Shown piece by piece: positions 1-5,909 of a stretch of 7,500 nucleotides of DNA (positions are counted from its first letter, which is position 1; every line of letters starts with the position of its first letter). The notes under the pieces are model-generated. The model saw only the letters and a list, made by a program, of their open reading frames with translations. It made no database searches and was not told the origin of the DNA. Where the stretch lies: the NCBI GenBank assembly GCA_949841235.1, contig CATKZA010000033.1, forward strand, positions 1-7,500. Reading direction: 5' to 3'. The position numbers and the translations under genes were made by a program. Origin of the DNA: an uncultured Clostridiaceae bacterium (GTDB lineage: Bacteria; Bacillota; Clostridia; Lachnospirales; Lachnospiraceae).

Positions 1-2
1 TC

Positions 3-1319
3 CGTGAGACGGATTGCTGTGCCGACAAGGGAGTGATTCCGGGAATGGAAATCACCGGGTTCATGGACGGCAAGGAGATGATTGAATCTCTGGAGGAGAG
101 AATTACCGGGCGTTTTGCCTGTGAGGATATGTATGACGATGATGGCGATTTGATTGTGAAGGCAAATCACATGATTACGCCCAAGCGTGCGGCTCGCATT
201 GTGAATACCAAGGCTGTCATGGATCAGGGAGAGGATGCGAAGATTAAGATTCGCACCATTCTGACCTGCAAGTCCCACATTGGCGTATGCTCCAAGTGCT
301 ACGGCGCCAACATGGCAACCGGGGAGCCTGTGCAGGTGGGAGAGGCCGTGGGAATCATTGCGGCGCAGTCCATCGGAGAGCCGGGTACCCAGCTGACCAT
401 GAGAACCTTCCATACCGGCGGCGTGGCAGGTGACGATATCACCCAGGGTCTTCCCCGTGTGGAGGAACTTTTCGAGGCCAGAAAGCCAAAGGGTCTGGCA
501 ATCATTGCAGAGTTTGGCGGCGAGGTGGAGATTCGGGATACCAAGAAGAAGCGGGAAGTGGTAATCACGGATAAGGAAACCGGCAACCAGAAGGCATATC
601 TGATTCCTTATGGCTCCCGCATCAAGGTGCTGGACGGACAGGTGATTGAGAAGGGAGAGGCGCTGACTGAAGGTAGCGTGAATCCCCATGACATTTTGGA
701 AATCAAGGGCGTCAGGGATGTGCAGGATTATATGATCCGTGAGGTGCAGAGAGTGTACCGCCTTCAGGGCGTGGAAATCAACGATAAGCATATCGAGGTG
801 ATTGTGCGCCAGATGCTAAAGAAGATCCGCATCGAGGAAAACGGAGATTCTAACTTTATGCCTGGCGTGATGGTGGATGCCTTGGATTATGAGGACGAGG
901 TGGAGAGAACCCAGGCAGAGGGCAAGGAGCCTCCTGTGGGCAAGCAGGTGATGCTCGGCATTACCAAGGCGGCACTGGCCACAAATTCCTTCCTGTCTGC
1001 GGCATCTTTCCAGGAGACCACGAAGGTGCTTACGGATGCGGCCATCAAGGGGAAGGTTGACCCGCTGGTGGGCTTGAAGGAGAATGTCATTATCGGAAAA
1101 CTGATTCCCGCCGGAACAGGCATGAAGTGCTACCGCTCTGTGAAATTGGATACAGACAAGGCCACGGAGGAGTTCTTGAGGCAGCGGGAAGAGGAAGCGA
1201 TGATGGTGCAAGAGGAGGAAGAGCTTCCGCTGGAAATCGAAGAGGATATCAAGACAGGAACCATTGCGGATTCGGACAGCGAGGAAGTATATTCTGTTTC
1301 GACAGATGATGATTTCTAG
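3..1319 (+). CDS. rpoC: RNA polymerase beta' subunit, C-terminal part (5' end outside window)
   Basis: This is the C-terminal 438 residues of the catalytic beta' subunit of DNA-directed RNA polymerase; the reading frame is open from the left edge and ends at TAG 1317-1319. Visible landmarks, counting the first full codon as residue 1: the second zinc site formed by Cys5 (in [10 protein letters not shown]) with Cys89, Cys96 and Cys99 ([14 protein letters not shown]); the trigger-loop region at about 113-140 ([11 protein letters not shown], then [10 protein letters not shown] with the catalytic-helix Met, Arg and His); and the conserved C-terminal block [20 protein letters not shown] followed by [16 protein letters not shown]. 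The protein ends in a glutamate/aspartate-rich tail, as in other clostridial beta' subunits. The Gly that usually follows the first zinc cysteine is a second Cys here. rpoB should lie upstream. A hairpin terminator about 150 bp downstream suggests the transcript ends there. Assignment is secure; only the N-terminus is missing. Confidence 0.98.
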   Translation, partial: RETDCCADKGVIPGMEITGFMDGKEMIESLEERITGRFACEDMYDDDGDLIVKANHMITPKRAARIVNTKAVMDQGEDAKIKIRTILTCKSHIGVCSKCYGANMATGEPVQVGEAVGIIAAQSIGEPGTQLTMRTFHTGGVAGDDITQGLPRVEELFEARKPKGLAIIAEFGGEVEIRDTKKKREVVITDKETGNQKAYLIPYGSRIKVLDGQVIEKGEALTEGSVNPHDILEIKGVRDVQDYMIREVQRVYRLQGVEINDKHIEVIVRQMLKKIRIEENGDSNFMPGVMVDALDYEDEVERTQAEGKEPPVGKQVMLGITKAALATNSFLSAASFQETTKVLTDAAIKGKVDPLVGLKENVIIGKLIPAGTGMKCYRSVKLDTDKATEEFLRQREEEAMMVQEEEELPLEIEEDIKTGTIADSDSEEVYSVSTDDDF

Positions 1320-1470
1320 TACAAGGAATACAAAGTTCTTTAACGTATAGATATTTAATTTTCGTTGTACCAGTGTCTTGCACGATGTGCAAAAGATATA
1401 CGAATCTTTAGTTTGCTGTGGTTTTGTTTCGTTATTAATGGCATACGAAACCGGGATAGAATTGCTTTGG
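1320..1470. other. AT-rich intergenic stretch after rpoC with small inverted repeats
   Basis: No coding frame with a ribosome binding site is visible. The stretch carries three short dyads in a row: TTGCAC/GTGCAA (1378-1383 and 1387-1392, 3-nt loop), AAAGAT/ATCTTT (1392-1397 and 1404-1409, 6-nt loop) and GTTTCGT/ACGAAAC (1426-1432 and 1445-1451, 12-nt loop). None is followed by a solid T-run, so none is a good intrinsic terminator alone. They may be 3'-UTR structure of the rpoC message or relics of rearrangement. Confidence 0.5.
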
Positions 1471-1502
1471 AAAACGGCGTAGCTTGCGGGCTATGCCGTT
1501 TT
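1471..1502 (+). terminator. Hairpin terminator after rpoC, possibly bidirectional
   Basis: A 13-bp stem pairs AAAACGGCGTAGC (1471-1483) with GCTATGCCGTTTT (1490-1502); all positions pair, with one G:U wobble, around a 6-nt loop TTGCGG. The A-run on the left arm and T-run on the right arm give a U-tract in either direction, but the run is only four bases, so strength is uncertain. It fits as the end of the rpoBC transcript and insulates the next gene. Confidence 0.6.
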
Positions 1503-1623
1503 GCCGATTATACTGTATAGAAAACTGCTTGAAATACGCAATGTGAAGAGCGCTGGTTTTGCGTTTCTCAAGATTCTTTCGCAATTTTTTTATGGAAAAA
1601 CGGATTAGGAATGGGGGATTATT
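1503..1623 (+). other. Leader of the metallophosphoesterase gene
   Basis: This stretch separates the rpoC terminator from the TTG start at 1624. A -10-like TATACT lies at 1509-1514 but has no good -35 at 16-18 bp (TTGCGG at 1484-1489 is 19 bp away and inside the terminator loop). A dyad ACGCAA/TTGCGT (1536-1541 and 1559-1564) and a T-run at about 1585-1591 follow. The ribosome binding site is a GGGGG run at 1613-1617. No gene is seen here. Confidence 0.4.
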
Positions 1624-2478
1624 TTGAATATTGCAGTATTTTCAGACATACATGGGAACCATATCGCATTTCAGAAATGTTATGAATATGCGTTAAAAAA
1701 GAATATAGACACTTTGATTTTCTTGGGTGATTATTTGGGGGAATTTCCATATCCCCAAAAAACGATGGAAGTTCTTTATTCTATCAGGGAGAAGCATAGG
1801 TGTTATTTTGTGAGAGGCAACAAGGAAGACTACTGGATAAACCATAAAAATAGTGGTATGGAATGGAAAGAGGGGACATCATCCACGGGAGCCTTGCAAT
1901 ATTGCTATTCCAATCTAAAGGATGAGGATATTGATTTCTTTAGCCGTTTGCCCATTTCGGCTGAGATTGAATTTGAGGGATATGAGCCGTTATTAGCATG
2001 TCACGGTTCTCCTATAAAAAATAATCAAAAAATGCTACCTGATAATAATACAAAAAGCGTTCTTAAAAATTGTTCTCAAAAATATATTCTTTGCGGGCAT
2101 ACGCATATACAGCAGGTTATTTCGCATAATGAAAAGGTGGTGCTAAATCCTGGAGCAGTGGGGGTATCGTTGCACGGTGCAGGAAAAGCACAGTTTATGA
2201 TATTGCAATCTAGAGGCACGGAATGGGGATATGAGTTTGTGGCTCTGGATTACGACAAAGAGTTGGCTATCAAGGAAATGCAGGAATCCGGCCTTGTAAA
2301 ATTTGCGCCATATTGGACTCGAATTACCATTCATCTGATTCTTACAGGGGAGATCTCCCATGGAACAGTATTGGCAAAAGCAATGGAATACTGCATGGAA
2401 GAGACAGGAGACTGCAAGTGGTACGATGTTCCTGAGAAATATTGGAAAAGAGCAGTGGACGAACTTCTAGCGGAATAG
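1624..2478 (+). CDS. Calcineurin-like metallophosphoesterase family protein (YfcE/MJ0936-like)
   Basis: The 284-residue protein carries the ordered motifs of the two-metal calcineurin-like phosphoesterase fold: D8-I-H10 near the start, G35-D36-Y-L-G, G65-N66-K67-E68 (the position often filled by GNHD/GNHE), C126-H127-G128 and G158-H159-T-H161, followed by an NPGAVG strand motif at about residue 175. The metal-binding Asp, Asn and His residues are all present, so an active hydrolase is expected; the substrate (phosphodiester, nucleotide or small phosphate ester) cannot be told from sequence. There is no signal peptide or membrane segment, so it should be cytoplasmic. The TTG start at 1624 is chosen because it sits 6 nt after GGGGG (1613-1617) and gives the usual family N-terminus, a beta strand running into DIHGN. 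The C-terminal 80 or so residues form an extension beyond the catalytic core, rich in aromatic and acidic residues. Codon use is more AT-rich than rpoC or feoAB, which hints at separate ancestry. Confidence 0.9.
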   Translation: MNIAVFSDIHGNHIAFQKCYEYALKKNIDTLIFLGDYLGEFPYPQKTMEVLYSIREKHRCYFVRGNKEDYWINHKNSGMEWKEGTSSTGALQYCYSNLKDEDIDFFSRLPISAEIEFEGYEPLLACHGSPIKNNQKMLPDNNTKSVLKNCSQKYILCGHTHIQQVISHNEKVVLNPGAVGVSLHGAGKAQFMILQSRGTEWGYEFVALDYDKELAIKEMQESGLVKFAPYWTRITIHLILTGEISHGTVLAKAMEYCMEETGDCKWYDVPEKYWKRAVDELLAE

Positions 2479-2566
2479 ACCGAAAGTTCAAGCTAGCGTA
2501 TTGAAGTGGGGCTCTTTGGGCTTGCAATGAGAGACGATGCCGTAAATAGTAACAGTTGGGAGAGGA

Positions 2567-2600
2567 TGGCGGGCATCCTGCACCGCCACTTGTTATATTT
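2567..2600 (+). terminator. Probable intrinsic terminator of the phosphoesterase gene
   Basis: A GC-rich hairpin pairs TGGCGGGCA (2567-2575) with TGC plus CCGCCA (2579-2588), a 9-bp stem with one bulged A at 2582 and a TCC loop. It is followed by a T-rich but interrupted tail, CTTGTTATATTT. It lies 90 bp after the phosphoesterase stop. The broken U-tract lowers confidence, and an overlapping alternative stem GGATG/CATCC exists. Confidence 0.5.
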
Positions 2601-2618
2601 GTGTATTTCCGATATACT
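2590..2618 (+). promoter_or_regulatory. Candidate sigma-A promoter for feoAB
   Basis: TTGTTA at 2590-2595 and TATACT at 2613-2618 are separated by exactly 17 bp, matching 4/6 and 5/6 of the vegetative consensus. Transcription would start near 2625, giving a leader of about 130 nt in front of feoAB. The -35 lies in the tail of the preceding terminator, a compact arrangement. Two weaker alternatives sit closer to the gene: a perfect TATAAT at 2680-2685 without a -35, and TTGTAT/TAATAT at 2706-2711/2728-2733 with 16-bp spacing. Confidence 0.45.
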
Positions 2619-2628
2619 AATGGTAAAA

Positions 2629-2645
2629 GGGGCTGAACTCGCCCC
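2629..2645 (+). repeat. GC hairpin in the feoAB leader
   Basis: GGGGC (2629-2633) pairs with GCCCC (2641-2645) across a 7-nt loop TGAACTC. No T-run follows, so it is not a terminator on this strand. If the promoter at 2590-2618 is used, this is the first structure in the feoAB leader, almost at the 5' end of the RNA, where it could stabilise the message. Confidence 0.45.
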
Positions 2646-2654
2646 GTCAATCCG

Positions 2655-2685
2655 ATTATAAGAATCTGAATTTGCTTCTTATAAT
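2655..2685. promoter_or_regulatory. 10-bp perfect inverted repeat upstream of feoAB, possible operator
   Basis: ATTATAAGAA (2655-2664) and TTCTTATAAT (2676-2685) are perfect inverted copies 11 nt apart. The right arm contains a perfect TATAAT hexamer, so the site could be an operator over a -10 element, or an RNA hairpin if transcription starts further upstream. An iron-responsive repressor would make sense before an Fe(II) transporter, but the sequence is not a clear Fur box (TGATAAT-type) or DtxR/MntR box, so the binding protein is unknown. The structure is seen; the role is inferred. Confidence 0.5.
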
Positions 2686-2708
2686 ATGATGATATTAGGG
2701 TCAAATTG

Positions 2709-2732
2709 TATTTTGATCTTGGTATCATAATA
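2709..2732. repeat. Imperfect inverted repeat just before feoAB
   Basis: TATTTTGAT (2709-2717) and ATCATAATA (2724-2732) are inverted copies with 8 of 9 positions matching, separated by CTTGGT. The site ends 12 bp before the GAGG ribosome binding site (2745-2748). It is AT-rich and could be a second operator or a leader hairpin; it overlaps one of the alternative promoters. Confidence 0.35.
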
Positions 2733-2754
2733 TGCATAGGAAAAGAGGAATCGT

Positions 2755-5103
2755 ATGACGTTAAGGGAATTGCCGGTGGGGAAGAGGGCCATTGTGCGGA
2801 GCGTAGGGGGAGAAGGAGACTTGCGGCAGCATTTTCTGGATATGGGCATCATTCCGGGAACGCGGCTGGATTTGGTGAAGTACGCCCCCCTGGGCGACCC
2901 GATGGAATTAAAGATTCACGGCTATGAATTGACTTTGCGCTTGGAGGATGCAGAGAAAATAGATGTGGAGGAAATTCCGGAAGAGGGAGATGACGGACAG
3001 GGGGAAGGCAGGCAGAAGAAAAAGAAGGTTTCCCACCCGGGACTGGGAGAAGGGGGAAAGTATCACAGCAAGGTGGGGGAAAATCCTCTGCCCGCCGGAA
3101 CTGCTTTGACATTTGCCTTGGCGGGGAACCAGAATAGCGGGAAGACTACGCTGTTTAACCAGTTGACGGGTTCTAATCAGCATGTGGGCAATTTTCCCGG
3201 GGTGACGGTGGACAGGAAGGATGGAGAAATCAAGGGGGCGGCAAATACCCTTGTGACGGATTTGCCGGGCATCTATTCCATGTCGCCCTACACCAATGAG
3301 GAGATTGTTACCAGAGAGTTTTTGCTAAAGGAGCATCCCAAGGGCATTATCAATATCGTGGATGCCACCAATATCGAGAGGAATCTGTATCTCACGATGC
3401 AGCTGATTGAGTTGGATATTCCCATGGTTCTTGCCCTGAATATGATGGATGAGGTGCGTGAAAATGGCGGTGCCATCCATGTGAATGAGATGGAGGATCT
3501 TTTGGGCATTCCGGTTGTACCCATTGCGGCGGCGAAGAAGGAGGGCATCTCGGAATTGGTGGATCATGCCTTGCATGTGGCGAAATACCAGGAAAGCCCG
3601 GGGAGAAAGGATTTTTGTGATGTGAATGACCATGGAGGAGCGGTACACCGGTGCCTTCACGGAATCATGAATTTGATTGAGGATCATGCGGCTAGGGCGG
3701 GGATTCCCATTCGCTTTGCCGCCAGCAAGCTGGCAGAGGGCGATCGGCTGGTACTGGACAAATTGCAGTTGGATGAGAATGAAAAAGACATGCTGGAACA
3801 TATCATTTGCCAGATGGAGACGGAGCGGGGGCTAGATCGTGCCGCAGCCATGGCGGATATGCGCTTCCAGTTCATTAAGAGGGTTTGCCGGGAAACCGTA
3901 GTGAAGCCCAGGGAGAGCAGGGAATACATAAGGAGTCAGAAAATTGACAGCATTCTCACGGGAAAGTATACTGCGATTCCTGCCTTCATATTCATTATGG
4001 CGGCAGTATTTTGGCTTACCTTCAATGTGGTGGGGGCGTTTCTATCATCTTTGCTGGAGATGGGAATATCCTTGGTGACGGATGGGGCGGCGTTCCTTTT
4101 GCAGAAATGGGAAATCAATCCGGTGATGCAGTCCCTTGTCATAGACGGAATTTTCAATGGAGTGGGAAGCGTATTAGGCTTTCTTCCAATCATTGTCACG
4201 CTGTTTTTCTTTTTGTCGCTGCTGGAGGATAGCGGGTATATGGCGAGAGTGGCTTTCGTCATGGATAAGCTGTTGCGAAAGATCGGCCTGTCTGGCAGGA
4301 GCATTGTTCCCATGCTGATTGGATTTGGCTGCACGGTGCCAGGAGTGATGGCCAGCCGCACCCTTCCATCAGAGAGGGATCGGAAGATGACGATTCTGCT
4401 CACGCCCTTTATGAGCTGCTCGGCCAAATTGCCAATCTATGCCTTTCTGACTGCGGCATTCTTTCCGAAATACGGCGCGCTTGTGATGATTGGATTGTAT
4501 TTCGGGGGAATCCTTGCGGGGATTGCCATTGCTCTGCTGTTGCGGCATACTATGTTTCGGGGGGAGGCGGTGCCTTTCGTGATGGAACTGCCCAATTACC
4601 GTCTGCCGGGGGCGAAGAATGTGAGTCTGTTGCTGTGGGAGAAGGCAAAGGATTTTTTACAGAGGGCATTTACGGTGATATTTATCGCCACCATCGTGAT
4701 ATGGTTTTTGCAGACCTTTGACATTCGGATGAACTTGGCGAAAACCTCGGAGGATAGCATATTGGCGGTTGTGGCGGGATGCCTGGCGCCGATTTTTGCC
4801 CCGCTGGGCTTTGGGGACTGGCGAATCTGCACGGCGCTTCTGACTGGGTTTATGGCGAAAGAGAGCGTAGTCTCTACGCTGACGATTCTCTTTGGATCAG
4901 GGGCAGGAGTTGCACAGGTGCTTTCCGGGGGGACGGCATTGTGCTTGCTGGTATTCAGTCTGCTGTATACGCCCTGCGTGGCCGCCGTGGCGGCGGTGAA
5001 GAGGGAACTTGGCGGGCGGTGGGCCGTGGCGGTGGTGTTTGGCCAATGCGTGGTTGCCTGGATTGCGGCGGCTTTGATGAAAGTATTTCTGCTATTTTTA
5101 TAG
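2755..5103 (+). CDS. feoB: FeoA-FeoB fusion ferrous iron transporter
   Basis: This 782-residue protein takes up Fe(II) across the cytoplasmic membrane. Residues 1-75 form a FeoA-type SH3-like domain (LRELPVGKRAIV, then LDMGIIPGTRLDL). A charged linker with a five-lysine run follows (about 76-115). The FeoB GTPase domain has G1 GNQNSGKT (124-131), the switch-I Thr in GNFPGVTVD (T151), G3 DLPG (169-172) and G4 NMMD (229-232). A helical regulatory segment reaches about 400. The membrane domain carries the two gate motifs, GFGCTVPG (523-530, Cys526) and SCSAKLP (554-560), plus the conserved FMAKESVVSTL (about 699-709) and YTPCVAAVAAVKRE near the C-terminus. Length fits FeoA (about 75) plus FeoB (about 670-700). 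The ATG is 6 nt after GAGG (2745-2748), and the FeoA domain begins at once, fixing the start. No separate feoA or feoC is adjacent. Expression is probably iron-controlled through the leader dyads, but that is inference. Confidence 0.96.
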   Translation: MTLRELPVGKRAIVRSVGGEGDLRQHFLDMGIIPGTRLDLVKYAPLGDPMELKIHGYELTLRLEDAEKIDVEEIPEEGDDGQGEGRQKKKKVSHPGLGEGGKYHSKVGENPLPAGTALTFALAGNQNSGKTTLFNQLTGSNQHVGNFPGVTVDRKDGEIKGAANTLVTDLPGIYSMSPYTNEEIVTREFLLKEHPKGIINIVDATNIERNLYLTMQLIELDIPMVLALNMMDEVRENGGAIHVNEMEDLLGIPVVPIAAAKKEGISELVDHALHVAKYQESPGRKDFCDVNDHGGAVHRCLHGIMNLIEDHAARAGIPIRFAASKLAEGDRLVLDKLQLDENEKDMLEHIICQMETERGLDRAAAMADMRFQFIKRVCRETVVKPRESREYIRSQKIDSILTGKYTAIPAFIFIMAAVFWLTFNVVGAFLSSLLEMGISLVTDGAAFLLQKWEINPVMQSLVIDGIFNGVGSVLGFLPIIVTLFFFLSLLEDSGYMARVAFVMDKLLRKIGLSGRSIVPMLIGFGCTVPGVMASRTLPSERDRKMTILLTPFMSCSAKLPIYAFLTAAFFPKYGALVMIGLYFGGILAGIAIALLLRHTMFRGEAVPFVMELPNYRLPGAKNVSLLLWEKAKDFLQRAFTVIFIATIVIWFLQTFDIRMNLAKTSEDSILAVVAGCLAPIFAPLGFGDWRICTALLTGFMAKESVVSTLTILFGSGAGVAQVLSGGTALCLLVFSLLYTPCVAAVAAVKRELGGRWAVAVVFGQCVVAWIAAALMKVFLLFL

Positions 5104-5141
5104 AAGCGATCTTTGCCGCTTGCCGATGTTGCAAGTTGCGA

Positions 5142-5213
5142 ATGGGAGTACAAGGAAAACTTCGCTGTAGCGAGTGTAATTATAATGGCTGGGGTCATAA
5201 TATTGCACTTTGA
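5142..5213 (+). CDS. Doubtful 23-residue Cys-containing micro-ORF after feoAB
   Basis: Between feoAB and the acetyltransferase, ATG 5142 opens a short frame, MGVQGKLRC then SECNYNGWGHNIAL, ending at TGA 5211-5213. It contains a CxxC pair followed by Asn/Gly/His residues, reminiscent of half a zinc ribbon. The same frame stays open upstream through a further C-x-C-C cluster and overlaps the feoB 3' end. Small Cys-rich proteins do follow feoB in many Firmicutes, but those have an N-terminal membrane helix, which is missing here. No clear ribosome binding site precedes it. It may be a relic or chance. Confidence 0.15.
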   Translation: MGVQGKLRCSECNYNGWGHNIAL

Positions 5214-5239
5214 GAAAACATTGCGGATAATATTCCGCA
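5203..5239 (+). promoter_or_regulatory. Weak promoter overlapped by a dyad before the acetyltransferase gene
   Basis: TTGCAC (5203-5208) and GATAAT (5226-5231) are 17 bp apart. The -10 is embedded in an inverted repeat TGCGGA-TAATAT-TCCGCA (5222-5239) whose right arm ends 1 nt before the AAAGGA ribosome binding site (5241-5246). The dyad could be a repressor operator or a small hairpin limiting ribosome access. The -35 match is only 3/6, so the promoter is tentative; the dyad itself is certain. Confidence 0.35.
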
Positions 5240-5255
5240 GAAAGGAAGTGGTTTG

Positions 5256-5738
5256 GTGATTCGGAAAATTAGAAGGAGCGAGATACAGAACTGCGTGGAA
5301 GTCATTTGCAAAAGTTTTATGACAGTGGCAGACGAGTTCGGTTTTTCAATACAAAATGCACCAAGTTTTACTGCATTTGCTACAACAGAGGAACGCCTCT
5401 TAGATCAATTGGAAAAGGAAGGGAGACAGATGTTTGCCTATTACGAGAACGGCAAAATGGTAGGATATTATTCTTTGCTGAAACAAGATGGAGAGGAATG
5501 TGAACTGAATAATTTATGTGTGCTAGAGGAATACAGGCATAAGAAAATTGGGGAACGGCTTTTAGAACATGCCTTTTCAGAAGCAAGGAAGATGGGATGC
5601 TCACAGATGAATATTGGGATTGTGGAGGAAAATGTGAAATTGAGAAGATGGTACGAAATGAATGGAGTGGTACATATTGGTACAGAAAAATATGATTTTT
5701 TTCCTTTTACCTGTGGGTATATGAAAAAAGCGTTATAA
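5256..5738 (+). CDS. GNAT family N-acetyltransferase
   Basis: The roughly 160-residue protein has the GNAT fold pattern. The N-terminal strand and helices (IRKIRRSEIQNCVEVICKSF) lead to a central strand, MVGYYSLLKQDG, then motif A, NNLCVLEEYRHKKIGERLLE, the acetyl-CoA pyrophosphate loop. In that loop the usual R/Q-x-x-G-x-G/A reads R-H-K-K-I-G-E, so one glycine is replaced by lysine. Motif B follows with NVKLRRWYEMNGV, where Asn and Tyr match the usual acetyl-CoA and general-acid positions, and the protein ends with a strand, TCGYMKK. The acceptor substrate cannot be predicted. It should be cytoplasmic. The start is GTG 5256, 9 nt from AAAGGA (5241-5246); the TTG one codon earlier at 5253, 6 nt from that site, is equally possible and changes the protein by one residue. 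It is 150 bp after feoAB with its own possible promoter, so it may not be in that operon. Confidence 0.88.
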   Translation: MIRKIRRSEIQNCVEVICKSFMTVADEFGFSIQNAPSFTAFATTEERLLDQLEKEGRQMFAYYENGKMVGYYSLLKQDGEECELNNLCVLEEYRHKKIGERLLEHAFSEARKMGCSQMNIGIVEENVKLRRWYEMNGVVHIGTEKYDFFPFTCGYMKKAL

Positions 5739-5761
5739 ATAGTGTGTTAATCTGTGCAAAA

Positions 5762-5784
5762 GTGGTGTTTGGCCAGTGCGTGGT
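5762..5784 (+). repeat. 23-bp near-copy of the feoB 3' end
   Basis: Positions 5762-5784 match feoAB positions 5032-5054 at 22 of 23 bases (GTGGTGTTTGGCCA, then A or G, then TGCGTGGT). In the matching frame both encode VVFGQCVV, a segment of the last FeoB helix. The frame at 5762 continues about 17 codons (LLIMDRGIRFLQYGDKC) to TAA 5837-5839 without further clear similarity, and nothing upstream of 5762 matches. It is best read as a tiny relic of a second feoB or of a duplication/recombination event. Confidence 0.6.
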
Positions 5785-5839
5785 ATTGCTCATTATGGAC
5801 AGGGGAATCCGTTTTTTGCAGTATGGCGATAAATGTTAA

Positions 5840-5848
5840 TGCTATATA
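5840..5848 (+). promoter_or_regulatory. Candidate extended -10 promoter for the coiled-coil gene
   Basis: TGCTATATA at 5840-5848 fits an extended -10 (TG-n-TATAAT with 5/6 in the hexamer). No -35 at 16-18 bp is recognisable; extended -10 sites can work without one. Transcription would start near 5855, giving a leader of about 55 nt. A second TATATA follows at about 5864. Confidence 0.35.
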
Positions 5849-5894
5849 GAAGGGGTGCCGAAATATATAGTAAGAGGATTTTATCTGGAGATAC

Positions 5895-5902
5895 AAGGAG
5901 GT
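5895..5902 (+). promoter_or_regulatory. Strong Shine-Dalgarno AAGGAGGT deciding the coiled-coil gene start
   Basis: The full AAGGAGGT complement to the 16S 3' end lies at 5895-5902. The first ATG (5904) would leave a 1-nt gap, too close for initiation, while the second ATG (5910) is 7 nt away, the normal spacing. The start is therefore 5910. This is the strongest ribosome binding site in the window and suggests efficient translation. Confidence 0.75.
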
Positions 5903-5909
5903 AATGGGT

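Noticed and set aside
816..1211. Minus-strand open frame opposite rpoC
   Set aside because: It mirrors conserved rpoC coding sequence, matches no family and has no start signals.
1389..1399. 11-bp direct repeat GCAAAAGATAT also at 7231-7241, as possible flanks of the inserted block
   Set aside because: A match of this length is expected by chance in 7.5 kb and it does not abut any element ends.
2500..2600. Possible NiCo/czcD-type metal riboswitch before feoAB
   Set aside because: A few short words such as TGCAATGA and AACAGTT resemble that class, but the conserved four-helix junction could not be built and the order and spacing do not fit.
2655..2732. Canonical Fur, DtxR or MntR box
   Set aside because: The dyads here do not match the TGATAAT-type, TTAGG-type or TTTGCC-type consensus well enough to name a regulator.
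4779..5141. Plus-strand frame overlapping the end of feoB
   Set aside because: Its part inside feoB shows no sensible protein; only the short tail after the feoB stop is worth noting and is listed separately.
4596..5198. Long open frame on the minus strand (200 codons) opposite feoB
   Set aside because: It lies antisense to the FeoB membrane domain, has a low-complexity Thr/Ala-rich product and no ribosome binding site; it is a shadow of GC-rich codons in feoB.
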